Source: Mycobacterium sp. MBM
GTDB lineage: Bacteria > Actinomycetota > Actinomycetes > Mycobacteriales > Mycobacteriaceae
NCBI GenBank assembly: GCA_021648845.1
Contig: JAKJHY010000019.1
Coordinates: 1-64,000 of the forward strand
DNA length: 64,000 nucleotides
Reading direction: 5' to 3'
The notes beneath the pieces were generated by a model. The model worked only from the letters and a program-made list of their open reading frames with translations, was not told where the DNA came from and did not search any database. This document shows positions 26,866 through 35,467 of the stretch, piece after piece. Made by a program: the position numbers and the translations under genes. Each line of letters starts with the position of its first letter. Positions within the stretch are counted from its first letter, which is position 1.

Positions 26866-27774
26866 ATGGCTGACCAGACCCCCGAATACCGCTTCGTGAC
26901 ATACGAAACCCTCGACGAGGGCACCATCGCCCGGATCATGCTGAACCGCCCGGAGGCGCGCAATGCGCAGAACCGCAGCATGCTCGTCGAACTGCACGAG
27001 GCGTTCCTGCGGGCCGAGGCCGATGACACCGTGCGCGTGGTGATCCTGGGCGGGCATGGCCCGATGTTCTCCGCCGGACACGATGTGGGCTCCAAGGTGC
27101 AGATCGGTGAGTACTCGCCGGGGCCGGGCCAGCACCCGAGCTTCACGGTGAACGGCGGCACCCGCGAGGGTGCCGAGAAGCTGATGCTGCAGGAATGGCA
27201 TCACTACTTCGAGAACACCCGGCGGTGGCGCAATTTGCGCAAGATCACCATCGCCTCGGTACACGGCGATGTCTATGCCGCGGCGCTGATGCTGATGTGG
27301 TCGTGCGATCTCATCGTCGCCGCCGACAACACCCGGTTCACCGATGTGGTGGGCACCCGGCTGGGCATGTGCGGCGTCGAATACTTCGCGCACCCTTGGG
27401 AGTTCGGCGCCCGCAAGACCAAGGAGCTGATGCTGACCGGAGACACCCTCTCGGTCGAGGAGGGACACGCGCTCGGCATGGTCTCCAAGATCTTTCCCGC
27501 CGACGAACTCGCGGACAAGACGGTCGAGTTCGCGCGGCGCATCGCCAAGGTACCGACGATGGCCGCGCTGCTGATCAAGGAGTCGGTGAACCAGACCCAG
27601 GACAATCAGGGCTTCTACAACTCGCTCAACGCCTGCTTCACCCTGCACCAGCTCAACCACAGCCATTGGGCGCAGGTGCACGACAACAAGTTCCCGGTCG
27701 GTTTGGCCGAGGACGGGCTACTGGACTGGCGTACCGCGGGTCCGCCCGGACCGTCGATCAAGGACCAGCCCTAG
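26866..27774 (+). CDS. enoyl-CoA hydratase/isomerase-family protein
   Basis: 302 residues from ATG 26866. Crotonase fold: FSAGHDVGS oxyanion loop, then MLMWSCDLIVAADNTRFTD, and KTKELMLTGDTLS. The first catalytic glutamate position of enoyl-CoA hydratase (the FxxPE loop) is FTDVVGTRLG here and lacks Glu, while the second glutamate position (KELMLTG) is kept. The reaction may therefore be isomerisation, hydrolysis or C-C cleavage rather than plain hydration. An insertion with WHHYFENTRRWRN is typical of an actinobacterial subgroup, also seen in the 46031 gene. Confidence 0.82.
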   Translation: MADQTPEYRFVTYETLDEGTIARIMLNRPEARNAQNRSMLVELHEAFLRAEADDTVRVVILGGHGPMFSAGHDVGSKVQIGEYSPGPGQHPSFTVNGGTREGAEKLMLQEWHHYFENTRRWRNLRKITIASVHGDVYAAALMLMWSCDLIVAADNTRFTDVVGTRLGMCGVEYFAHPWEFGARKTKELMLTGDTLSVEEGHALGMVSKIFPADELADKTVEFARRIAKVPTMAALLIKESVNQTQDNQGFYNSLNACFTLHQLNHSHWAQVHDNKFPVGLAEDGLLDWRTAGPPGPSIKDQP

Positions 27775-27788
27775 TCCCCTCTCTCTGC

Positions 27789-27837
27789 GATTTCGGCGTG
27801 ATTGGTTGCGGCCAGCGCAACCGATCACGCCGAAATC
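27789..27837. terminator. strong hairpin between convergent genes
   Basis: Two 22-base arms (27789-27810 and 27816-27837) pair with a single G-T mismatch around a 5-base loop. They end in the stop codon of the convergent flavoprotein gene. No U-tract follows on either side, as usual in mycobacteria. Likely a bidirectional terminator. Confidence 0.75.
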
Positions 27838-29461
27838 AGTCAAGGGATTTCCCGGTGGCGGCGGCGTACCCGCTGCGGTAGCCGAACGTCATCGCCGGGC
27901 CGAGCGTGCCGCCCGCTCCGCCGTATGCCTTGCCGGTCACCCCGGCCATTGCGTTACCCGCGGCGAACAACCCAGGGATCACCTTCCCGCTGACGTGCAG
28001 GACCCGGCCGTCGCGATCGGTGCGGGGGCCGCCCTTGGTGCCCATCGCGCCGACGGCAACGGGCACCGCGTAGAACGGTGCGGTGTCCAACGGGCCCAGG
28101 GTCTGCAAGGCCGGCGACGCGGCCGACGGATCACCCCAGTATCCGTCGTATGCGCTTGCGCCACGGCCGAAGTCGGGATCGATCTCCTGTTCGACGTTGC
28201 TGTTCCAGGCTCGGACGGTCGCGGCCAGGCCGACGGGATCGACCCCGATCTTGTCGGCGAGGTCGTCGAGGGTCGGTGCCTCGTTGAACCATTCCGGCGC
28301 CGGCCCGTCGGGGTCGACACCGAGAAACCCGTATCGCTTCAGGTGTTGGGCGTCGAAGACGATCCAGGCCGGATCGTTGAGGTACCCGGCCCGGGGGTCG
28401 AGGTGATGGAAGGGGCCGGCCATCGAGTTGTATTCGCCGGCCTCGTTGAGGAATCGCTTGCCTGCGCGATTGACGATGATGCTGCGTGGTCTGGTTCGTT
28501 CCAGCCGGACGCTGCGGCTGCGCGGTTTGCCCTCGAGGGTGTCGCCGGGGATCTGCACGATCGGTACCCACCAGGCTTCCCCCATGTTGGCCAGGTCGGC
28601 GCCGTGGGCCATGGCCATCCGCAGGCCGTCGCCGGTGTTGTTCGGCGGAGAGACCGCACCGCGCATCGGCCCGCGCAGGTACGCGTCGACGAGCTGGCCA
28701 TCCCATTCGAAGCCGCCGGTGGCCAGGATCACCGCACGCCGGGCGTGGACCCGGATATCCCTGCCGCCATGGTGGATTCGCACCCCGATGATGCCATCGG
28801 CCGATCCGAGAAGTTCGACGGCACGCGCTTCGGTGACCGGTGTGACGCCGCGGTCGAGAAGCCCCTTGAGCAGTCCGGCGATCAGCGCGGTGCCGGCGAC
28901 ACACGGGTCGGTCAGCGACTCGTCGACCGTCGCGTGGATGCGGGCCTTGGTCTCGGCGTCGATACCGACGTTGCTGAAGTCCACCGGGAACGCGGTGATT
29001 CGCCGGCCCCACTCACCGACCGTAGCCAGATCGAAGGGCGCGGCGGCCAACGACCGTCCGCCGGAGGGACGGCCGCCGGGCAGTTCGGGCTTGTAATCGG
29101 GGAATCCGTCGGCGATCTCGAAGCGCAGTTCGCTGTGTTCCTCCAGGTAGTCCAGCATCGCCGGACCGGTGCGCACGAAGGTCTCGACCAGTTCGCGGTC
29201 CATCGCGCCCAGCGACTGCGCCTCAAGGTAATCGAGGGCATCCTGCACCGGCAGGTCGGCGCCGGGCAGCCGGTCATGGGCGGGGATCCAGGTGATCCCG
29301 CCGGACACCGCCGTGGTGCCGCCGACGGTGGCGGCCTTCTCGTAGACGGCGACGTCGGCTCCGCTGGCGGCGGCGGTGAGTGCCGCAGCCAGTCCGGCCC
29401 CGCCGCTGCCGAGTACGACGACGTCGGTCTCGCTGTCCCAGTCATGCTCCGAATCGGGCAC
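27836..29461 (-). CDS. KstD-like FAD-dependent dehydrogenase
   Basis: 541 residues from GTG 29461. The FAD-binding N-terminus is VVVLGSGGAGLAAALTAA, then EKAATVGGTTAVSGG. The C-terminal KAYGGAGGTLGPAMTFGY closely matches 3-ketosteroid delta-1-dehydrogenases and related fumarate-reductase-fold enzymes. It would dehydrogenate a cyclic ketone, a step towards aromatising a ring. The upstream in-frame extension to 29575 is arginine-rich and is left out. It follows the IclR gene on the same strand by 17 bp and is probably co-transcribed with it. Confidence 0.88.
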   Translation of the reverse strand: MPDSEHDWDSETDVVVLGSGGAGLAAALTAAASGADVAVYEKAATVGGTTAVSGGITWIPAHDRLPGADLPVQDALDYLEAQSLGAMDRELVETFVRTGPAMLDYLEEHSELRFEIADGFPDYKPELPGGRPSGGRSLAAAPFDLATVGEWGRRITAFPVDFSNVGIDAETKARIHATVDESLTDPCVAGTALIAGLLKGLLDRGVTPVTEARAVELLGSADGIIGVRIHHGGRDIRVHARRAVILATGGFEWDGQLVDAYLRGPMRGAVSPPNNTGDGLRMAMAHGADLANMGEAWWVPIVQIPGDTLEGKPRSRSVRLERTRPRSIIVNRAGKRFLNEAGEYNSMAGPFHHLDPRAGYLNDPAWIVFDAQHLKRYGFLGVDPDGPAPEWFNEAPTLDDLADKIGVDPVGLAATVRAWNSNVEQEIDPDFGRGASAYDGYWGDPSAASPALQTLGPLDTAPFYAVPVAVGAMGTKGGPRTDRDGRVLHVSGKVIPGLFAAGNAMAGVTGKAYGGAGGTLGPAMTFGYRSGYAAATGKSLD

Positions 29462-29478
29462 TGCCGCAGTCCTTCCTG

Positions 29479-30213
29479 TCAGTTGAGAATGCCGGAGAGC
29501 TGCCGGGCCGCGCGCATCACGGCGTCGCGGCCGCCGAGCACGACATCCTCGCGGTGCGAGATGAGGTTGATGCACGTGGGCGGGGACGGTGGGCGCCGCC
29601 GCACCGGCACGGCCAGGCCGTAGGTGTCGGGTTCGACCTCGCCGTGGGTGATGACCCAGCCCTGTTCCCGGGCCTGTCGCACGATCTCGCGCTCGCCGGG
29701 CCGCCGCGGCATGCTGGCCAGCAGCGCCGCACCGGCCGCGCCCCGGTCCAGTGGATGGCGGCTGCCCTCGTGGAAGGACAGCTGGTAGAAGACCAGCGTC
29801 GGCACGATCACCGCGATCGCGACCTGCTGCTCACCCTCGGCGACCAACAGCGACACCGTCGCCCCCAGATCGTCGGCGAGCGTGCGCAACGTCGGGACGC
29901 TGAGCTGTCGGACATTGTTGTCGAATGACGCGCCGAGCACGGCGAGCGCGGCCGCCGGCCGGTACTTGCCATCGGATCCCTTGGCGATGAAGCGCGCCTG
30001 AGCCAGCGTGCTGAGTAGGCGGTAGGCGATGGTGCGGTGCACCCCGACGAAGTCGGCGACCTCGGCTGCGGTGACGCCGTTGGGCGCGTTGGCCACCGCC
30101 TGTAAGGCGGACAGCCCCCTGGCCAGGGTTTGGGATCCGGCTGCCGGGCGCATCGTGCTCTCGGTGTCTGATCTCGGTGTTGACCGCGGGCCGAGTCCCT
30201 TGACAGACGTCAT
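29479..30213 (-). CDS. IclR-family transcriptional regulator
   Basis: 244 residues. Winged helix at about residues 27-80 (SQTLARGLSALQAVA, VTAAEVADFVGVHRTIAYRLL), then the IclR effector domain (about 95-240) with LADDLGATVSLLVAEGEQQ and a basic segment before the C-terminus. The gene faces the Mhp-like operon starting at 30324 across 110 bp that contain an imperfect repeat (GTGC at 30238 to GCAC at 30261). Likely ligand: an aromatic or cyclic acid pathway metabolite; inferred from the neighbours only. Confidence 0.88.
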   Translation of the reverse strand: MTSVKGLGPRSTPRSDTESTMRPAAGSQTLARGLSALQAVANAPNGVTAAEVADFVGVHRTIAYRLLSTLAQARFIAKGSDGKYRPAAALAVLGASFDNNVRQLSVPTLRTLADDLGATVSLLVAEGEQQVAIAVIVPTLVFYQLSFHEGSRHPLDRGAAGAALLASMPRRPGEREIVRQAREQGWVITHGEVEPDTYGLAVPVRRRPPSPPTCINLISHREDVVLGGRDAVMRAARQLSGILN

Positions 30214-30237
30214 GGCGAGAGTGATGCTCTATAGATA

Positions 30238-30264
30238 GTGCACATTAGTGTTCGATATTAGCAC
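30238..30264. promoter_or_regulatory. candidate IclR-type operator
   Basis: GTGCACATTAG (30238-30248) and TATTAGCAC (30256-30264) form an imperfect AT-rich repeat in the divergent region between the IclR gene and the hydrolase operon. The symmetry is poor, so this is only a candidate. Confidence 0.3.
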
Positions 30265-30282
30265 ACATGGTTGCGCAACGGT

Positions 30283-30297
30283 GAGAATGATATTTCC
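30283..30297. promoter_or_regulatory. degenerate operator before the meta-cleavage operon
   Basis: GAGAAT-GAT-ATTTCC: the left half is exact, the right half differs in the last three bases. It is 26 bp before the hydrolase start at 30324. If functional, it would bring the meta-cleavage operon under the same regulator as the Rieske operon. Confidence 0.4.
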
Positions 30298-30323
30298 GCA
30301 AGCTGGAATCGGTGAGGAGCGCG

Positions 30324-31190
30324 ATGGCCGTCCACGAAAGCGTCTGGAGTGATCTCCAAGGGGTGTCGTTTTCGCAGGGCTACCTCGACGCGGGCGGGGT
30401 ACGCACCCGCTATCTGCACGCCGGCGATCCGTCTAGGCCGGCCTTGGTGCTGCTGCACGGCTCCGGCGGGCATGCCGAGGCCTATGTCCGAAACCTGGAA
30501 GCGCATGCCGAGCACTTCTCCACCTGGTCGATCGACATGCTCGGCCACGGCTACACCGACAAACCCGGCCACCCGCTGGAGGTCGCGCACTATGTCGAAC
30601 ACCTCCTCGCCGTCTTCGACGCGATCGGAGCCGACCGGGTGCACCTGTCCGGCGAATCGTTGGGCGGATGGGTGGCGGCGCGTGCGGCATCCGATCACCC
30701 CGACCGCATCGAGCGGCTGGTGCTCAATACCGCCGGCGGGTCGCAGGCCGATCCCGAGGTGATGAAACGCATCATCACGCTGTCCATGGCGGCCGCGCAG
30801 AATCCCGACTGGGATACCGTGCAGGCGCGCATCAAATGGCTGATGGCCGACAAATCCAAGGGCTACGACGATATCGTCGCCAGCCGCCAGAAGGTCTACC
30901 AGCAAGCGGGTTTCGCCGCGGCGATGAGCGACATCATGGCACTGCAGGATCCTGAGATTCGGGCCCGGAACCTGCTCGGTCCCGCCGACTACGGCGCCAT
31001 CGCCGCGCCCACCCTGGTGTTGTGGACCAGTGACGACCCGACTGCGGACGTCAGCGAGGGCCGGCGCATCTCGGAGATGATCCCCGGCGCGCGCTTCGAG
31101 GTCATGCCCGGATGTGGTCACTGGCCCCAGTACGAGGACGCCAAGACCTTCGACCGGCTGCACATCGACTTCCTGCTGGGCAGGTCATGA
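30324..31190 (+). CDS. alpha/beta hydrolase, MhpC/HsaD-like
   Basis: 288 residues from ATG 30324, just after RBS GAGGAG. Catalytic serine Ser112 in LSGESLGGW, the oxyanion loop LLHGSGGHAEAY, the acid in LWTSDDPTAD and the histidine in PGCGHWPQYE. The overall layout and length match meta-cleavage-product hydrolases that cleave vinylogous 1,5-diketones after extradiol ring opening. Followed with a 4-base overlap by the MhpA-like hydroxylase and then the MhpB-like dioxygenase, so the function fits the context well. Confidence 0.88.
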   Translation: MAVHESVWSDLQGVSFSQGYLDAGGVRTRYLHAGDPSRPALVLLHGSGGHAEAYVRNLEAHAEHFSTWSIDMLGHGYTDKPGHPLEVAHYVEHLLAVFDAIGADRVHLSGESLGGWVAARAASDHPDRIERLVLNTAGGSQADPEVMKRIITLSMAAAQNPDWDTVQARIKWLMADKSKGYDDIVASRQKVYQQAGFAAAMSDIMALQDPEIRARNLLGPADYGAIAAPTLVLWTSDDPTADVSEGRRISEMIPGARFEVMPGCGHWPQYEDAKTFDRLHIDFLLGRS

Positions 31191-32857
31191 CCGCCCGCCG
31201 CACCACCGAAGAGGTCGATGTGCTCATCGTCGGCGCCGGGCCGGTCGGCCTGACGCTGGCCAACATCCTTGGCCTGCATGGTGTTCGGACCGTCATCGTG
31301 GAGGAACGCGACACCCTCATCGACTATCCGCGCGGGGTGGGACTCGATGACGAGTCGCTGCGCACCTTCCAGTCCATCGGGCTCGTCGAGCAGATACTCC
31401 CGCACACCGTGCCCAACCAGATCCTGCGCTTCTTCGACGGAAAGCGGCGCCTGCTCGCCGAGATGGCACCGCCGGACGCCCGCTTCGGCTGGCCCAAGCG
31501 CAACGGGTTCGTGCAACCTCTCGTCGACGCCGAATTGCTGCGCGGGCTGGACCGTTTCGCACATGTCGAGGTGCGCTGGGGCACCCGGATGCAGCACTGC
31601 GTACCCGCCGACGACGGAGTCACCGCCGACCTGCTGGCCTCCGGTGACCTGGTTCGGGTGCGTGCACAGTACATTGTCGGCTGCGACGGCGGACGCAGCA
31701 CCACCCGTCGCCTGATGGGAGTCACGTTCGAGGGCACCACTTCGGCGACCCGCTGGCTGGTTGTCGATCTCGCGTCCGACCCGCTCGGGCACCCCAACAG
31801 CGAGGTCGGTGCCGACCCGCGCCGGCCCTACGCCTCCATCTCGATCGCACACGGAATCCGGCGCTTCGAGTTCATGATTCACGCCGACGAGACCGACGAA
31901 CAGGTGGAGCAACCGGAGTTCATCGCACGCATGCTGGCGCCGTTCGTGCCGCACCCCGACCGGGTCCAGATCATCCGGCACCGCGTCTACACCCATCACT
32001 CGCGCATCGCCGGCGCCTTCCGGAAGGGCCGCATGCTGCTCGGCGGGGACGCCGCCCACCTGATGCCGGTGTGGCAGGGCCAGGGCTACAACAGCGGAAT
32101 CCGGGACGCGGCGAACCTCGGCTGGAAGCTCGCCGCGGTGGTCAACGGGGAGGCCGCCGACGGTCTGCTGGACAGCTATGATGCCGAACGCCGCAAGCAC
32201 GCACGGGCCATGATCGACCTGTCCACCCTGGTGGGCCGGGTCATCTCACCGACCAACCCGCGGGTGGCCACGCTGCGGGACACGGTGATCCGCGCAGCGT
32301 CGGTGGTACCGACGCTGAAGCGTTACATCCTGGAGATGCGGTTCAAACCCATGCCGCGCTATGACACCGGCGCGGTGGTGCACACCGAATCCGCCTCGGC
32401 GATACCGCCCGCGGGCACGCTGTTCATCCAGCCGAACGTGGACACCCGAGACACCCCGAACACCCTGCTCGACGAGGTGCTCGGCACCGGGTTCGCGGTG
32501 CTGGCCTGGAACAACAATCCCCGAACCCTACTCGGAGACAACACCTTTGCACGCTGGAAAGACCTGGGCGCCAAGCTCGTCGAGGCCCGGCCCAACACCC
32601 AGCTGCACTGGACCGGACATGACGACCCCGATGTCACCGTCGTCGGCGACCGCACCGGCGCGCTGAAGAAGTTCTTCGACGCCCACACCGAATCGGTGCT
32701 GTTCATCCGGCCCGACCGGTGCATCGCGGCGGCCTGTCTGGCGCAGTTGTCCGACGAGACCAGCGCCACGCTCTTCGACGTTCTCTGCTTGACGACGGGA
32801 GGTGAAAGCCGTGTCCCACGTCGCCCTGTGCTGCATGTCGCACAGCCCCCTGCTTAA
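31187..32857 (+). CDS. MhpA-like FAD monooxygenase
   Basis: 556 residues from ATG 31187 (ATGA overlap). Single-component flavoprotein hydroxylase of the phenol/3-(3-hydroxyphenyl)propionate hydroxylase group. FAD motif IVGAGPVGLTLANIL at about residues 14-28, VGCDGGRSTTRR (DG motif) and GDAAHLMPVWQGQGYNSGIRDAANLGWKL (GD motif; shown split here for length: the first part carries GDAAHLMP, the second GIRDAANL). C-terminal thioredoxin-like domain as in MhpA. Would add a hydroxyl ortho to a phenolic OH, giving a catechol for the next enzyme. Confidence 0.9.
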   Translation: MTARRTTEEVDVLIVGAGPVGLTLANILGLHGVRTVIVEERDTLIDYPRGVGLDDESLRTFQSIGLVEQILPHTVPNQILRFFDGKRRLLAEMAPPDARFGWPKRNGFVQPLVDAELLRGLDRFAHVEVRWGTRMQHCVPADDGVTADLLASGDLVRVRAQYIVGCDGGRSTTRRLMGVTFEGTTSATRWLVVDLASDPLGHPNSEVGADPRRPYASISIAHGIRRFEFMIHADETDEQVEQPEFIARMLAPFVPHPDRVQIIRHRVYTHHSRIAGAFRKGRMLLGGDAAHLMPVWQGQGYNSGIRDAANLGWKLAAVVNGEAADGLLDSYDAERRKHARAMIDLSTLVGRVISPTNPRVATLRDTVIRAASVVPTLKRYILEMRFKPMPRYDTGAVVHTESASAIPPAGTLFIQPNVDTRDTPNTLLDEVLGTGFAVLAWNNNPRTLLGDNTFARWKDLGAKLVEARPNTQLHWTGHDDPDVTVVGDRTGALKKFFDAHTESVLFIRPDRCIAAACLAQLSDETSATLFDVLCLTTGGESRVPRRPVLHVAQPPA

Positions 32858-33752
32858 CCTGCCCGGGCCGTCGGCGGAACTGCTGGAGGATATCGATACC
32901 CAGCTGGCGGCGGCGCGGGCGTTCGTCGCGGATTTCGATCCGGAACTCGTCGTCATCTTCTCCCCGGACCACTACAACGGGTTCTTCTACCGGCTGATGC
33001 CGCCGTTCTGTATCGGCAGCGCCGCCAACGGTGTCGGTGACTACGGTAGCTACTCCGGGCCGCTCGACGTACCGGCCCGGCTCGCCGAGGAAATGGCCGC
33101 GGCCGCCTGGGAACACGGGGTCGACGTGGCGCTGTCGGCGGCCATGGACGTCGACCACGGCACCGTGCAGCCGCTGGAGGCGCTATTCGGCGACGCGGGC
33201 TCACGCCCGGTCATCCCGGTGTTCGTCAACTCGGTGGCCACCCCGCTGGGCCCGCTGCGACGCGCCAGGGCGCTCGGCACGGCGATCGGCGAGTATCTGC
33301 ACGCCGTCGATCGACGGGTGCTTGTCATCGGCTCCGGGGGGCTGTCCCACGATCCGCCGGTCCCGACGCTCGCGACGGCACCGCCGGCCGCGCTGGCCCG
33401 GATCGTCGGTGGGGCGCCGATGACACCGGAAGCCCGGTCGGCCCGCCAGGACGCGGTGATCGCCGCCGCGCACGATTTCGCCCACGGGCGGAGCCCGCTG
33501 CAGCCGCTGAACCCGGACTGGGACCGGGCGCTGCTGGACCTGATCGACACCAACCGGCTGGCCGAGGTGGACGGCTGGAACAACGAGTGGATCGCGCGCG
33601 AGGCCGGAAATTCGGCACACGAGATCCGTACCTGGGTGGCGGCATTCGCCGCACTGGCCGCCCAGGGTCCCTACCAGACCCGGCAGCGCTACTACCGCGC
33701 TGCCCCCGAGCTGATCGCGGGATTCGCGATCCGGACGGCGGTACCGCAGTGA
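32811..33752 (+). CDS. MhpB-like extradiol ring-cleavage dioxygenase
   Basis: 313 residues from GTG 32811, which follows RBS GGGAGG. The upstream GTG 32802 is less likely. It overlaps the end of the hydroxylase gene by 47 bp. LigB/MhpB superfamily: His11 (MSHSPLL), His54 (SPDHYNG), His116 (DVDHGT) and His180 (GGLSHDP) match the iron ligands and acid-base histidines of E. coli MhpB. It cleaves a 2,3-dihydroxyphenyl-type ring meta to yield a hydroxymuconic semialdehyde-like diketone, the substrate of the hydrolase at 30324. Confidence 0.92.
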   Translation: MSHVALCCMSHSPLLNLPGPSAELLEDIDTQLAAARAFVADFDPELVVIFSPDHYNGFFYRLMPPFCIGSAANGVGDYGSYSGPLDVPARLAEEMAAAAWEHGVDVALSAAMDVDHGTVQPLEALFGDAGSRPVIPVFVNSVATPLGPLRRARALGTAIGEYLHAVDRRVLVIGSGGLSHDPPVPTLATAPPAALARIVGGAPMTPEARSARQDAVIAAAHDFAHGRSPLQPLNPDWDRALLDLIDTNRLAEVDGWNNEWIAREAGNSAHEIRTWVAAFAALAAQGPYQTRQRYYRAAPELIAGFAIRTAVPQ

Positions 33753-35467
33753 GCACCCAGTTCGACCACACCGTCGATGTTCTCGTCATCGGCTCCGGAG
33801 GCGGCGGTATGACGGCCGCACTGAAGGCCGATGCGGCCGGGCTGTCCACCCTCGTCGTGGAGAAGTCGGCCAAGTTCGGCGGCTCCACCGCATTGTCCGG
33901 CGGTGGAATCTGGGTGCCGGGGGCGCCGGCACAACGACGCGCCGGCTACATCCCCGACCCCGACGGCGTCTTCGAGTATCTCAAGACCATCACCGGTGGG
34001 CTCGTCAGCGACGCCAGGCTGCGCACCTATGTCGATACCGCTCCCGAGATGATGGACTTCCTGGAGAGCTACAGCGACTGGTTCGAATTCGTCTGGAAGC
34101 CCGGGTACGCCGACTACTACCCGGAGTTGCCCGGTGGATCAGAGCGGGGTAGCACCATCAACGTCCCCGAGATCGACCTGCGCAAGTTGGGCGCCGAAGA
34201 GCAGAACCTGCTGGCGCCGCTGGCCCTCGCGCCGAAGGGCATCTGGTTCGCCCCCAAGGACCTACGGCTGTTCTACCAGGTGCGGCAGAACTGGCGGGGC
34301 AAGGCGGTCCTGGTGAAACTGATCTGGCGGATGTTCCGGGCCCGGGTCTTCGGGGACCGGATGGCCGCCATCGGGCAGTCGTTGATGGCCCGGATGCGGC
34401 TGGCCCTGCAGCAGCACGATATCCCGCTGTGGTTGTCGGCACCGATGACCGAACTCATCACCGATGTCGACGGGCGGGTGGTCGGTGCCGTCGTCGAGCG
34501 CGGCGGCGAGCCGCTGCGGATCGCCGCCCGCGGAGGCGTGGTGCTGGCCACCGGTGGTTTCGACCACGATATGCAGTGGCGTCGCCGGTATCTTCCGTTG
34601 CTCGAAAAGGATTGGAGCTTCGGCAATCCCGCCGCCACCGGGGACGGTATCCGGGCGGGGGAGAAGGTCGGTGCCGCCACCGATCTGCTGGACGAGGCCT
34701 GGTGGTTTCCCGCGATGTGCTGGCCGGACGGCCGGCTGCAGTTCATGTTGAACGAGCGGATGATGCCCGCCCAGTTCGTGGTCAACGGCGCGGGTAAGCG
34801 CTTCATCAACGAGGCGGCGCCCTATATGGACTTCGCGCACGCAATGATCGAGGGGCAGCAGGGCGGCATCGAGCACATCCCGTGCTGGCTGGTCACCGAT
34901 ATCGGATCGTTTCATCGCTATGTGGTGGGCGGTCATCTCCCGATCCCGAAGGTTCCGTTCGCTCCGGTGCCCACCGGGCGCAAAATCCCGCAGGCATGGC
35001 TGGATTCGGGCATCGTGGCGGCGGCGTCCAGTTTCGAGGAACTGGCCGCCAAGATCGGTGTGCCGCCGATCGAATTGCGGACCACTGCGGACCGATTCAA
35101 CGCTCTGGCCCGGCGCGGGCACGATGACGACTTCAACCGCGGTGACAGTGCGTATGACAACTACTACGGCGACCCGACGCTGTCCAACCCCAATCTGGCG
35201 CCCCTGGGCAAGCCGCCGTACCTGGCCTTTCAAATCATTCTCGGCGATCTCGGCACCTCCGGCGGCCTGCTGACCGACGAGCACGCCAGGGTGCTGCGCG
35301 AGGACGGCAGCGTCATCGCCGGCCTGTACGCCACCGGCAACACCTCGGCGGCGGTGATGGGCCGCAGCTACGCCGGTGCCGGCGCCACCATCGGACCCGC
35401 CATGACGTTCGGTTACGTCGCGGCACAACACATTTCTGAGAACTCCCATAGAGAGGTAACCGCATGA
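33749..35467 (+). CDS. KstD-like FAD-dependent dehydrogenase
   Basis: 572 residues from GTG 33749 (GTGA overlap with the dioxygenase). N-terminus VDVLVIGSGGGGMTAALKAD; C-terminal RSYAGAGATIGPAMTFGYVA as in 3-ketosteroid delta-1-dehydrogenases and delta-4-(5-alpha)-dehydrogenases. The length fits KstD (about 510-570). Placed between the dioxygenase and an LLM oxidoreductase, it probably desaturates or aromatises the ring that the MhpA/MhpB pair later opens. It is distinct from, and not a recent duplicate of, the 27836 gene, because the two differ widely in the middle domain. Confidence 0.9.
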   Translation: MSTQFDHTVDVLVIGSGGGGMTAALKADAAGLSTLVVEKSAKFGGSTALSGGGIWVPGAPAQRRAGYIPDPDGVFEYLKTITGGLVSDARLRTYVDTAPEMMDFLESYSDWFEFVWKPGYADYYPELPGGSERGSTINVPEIDLRKLGAEEQNLLAPLALAPKGIWFAPKDLRLFYQVRQNWRGKAVLVKLIWRMFRARVFGDRMAAIGQSLMARMRLALQQHDIPLWLSAPMTELITDVDGRVVGAVVERGGEPLRIAARGGVVLATGGFDHDMQWRRRYLPLLEKDWSFGNPAATGDGIRAGEKVGAATDLLDEAWWFPAMCWPDGRLQFMLNERMMPAQFVVNGAGKRFINEAAPYMDFAHAMIEGQQGGIEHIPCWLVTDIGSFHRYVVGGHLPIPKVPFAPVPTGRKIPQAWLDSGIVAAASSFEELAAKIGVPPIELRTTADRFNALARRGHDDDFNRGDSAYDNYYGDPTLSNPNLAPLGKPPYLAFQIILGDLGTSGGLLTDEHARVLREDGSVIAGLYATGNTSAAVMGRSYAGAGATIGPAMTFGYVAAQHISENSHREVTA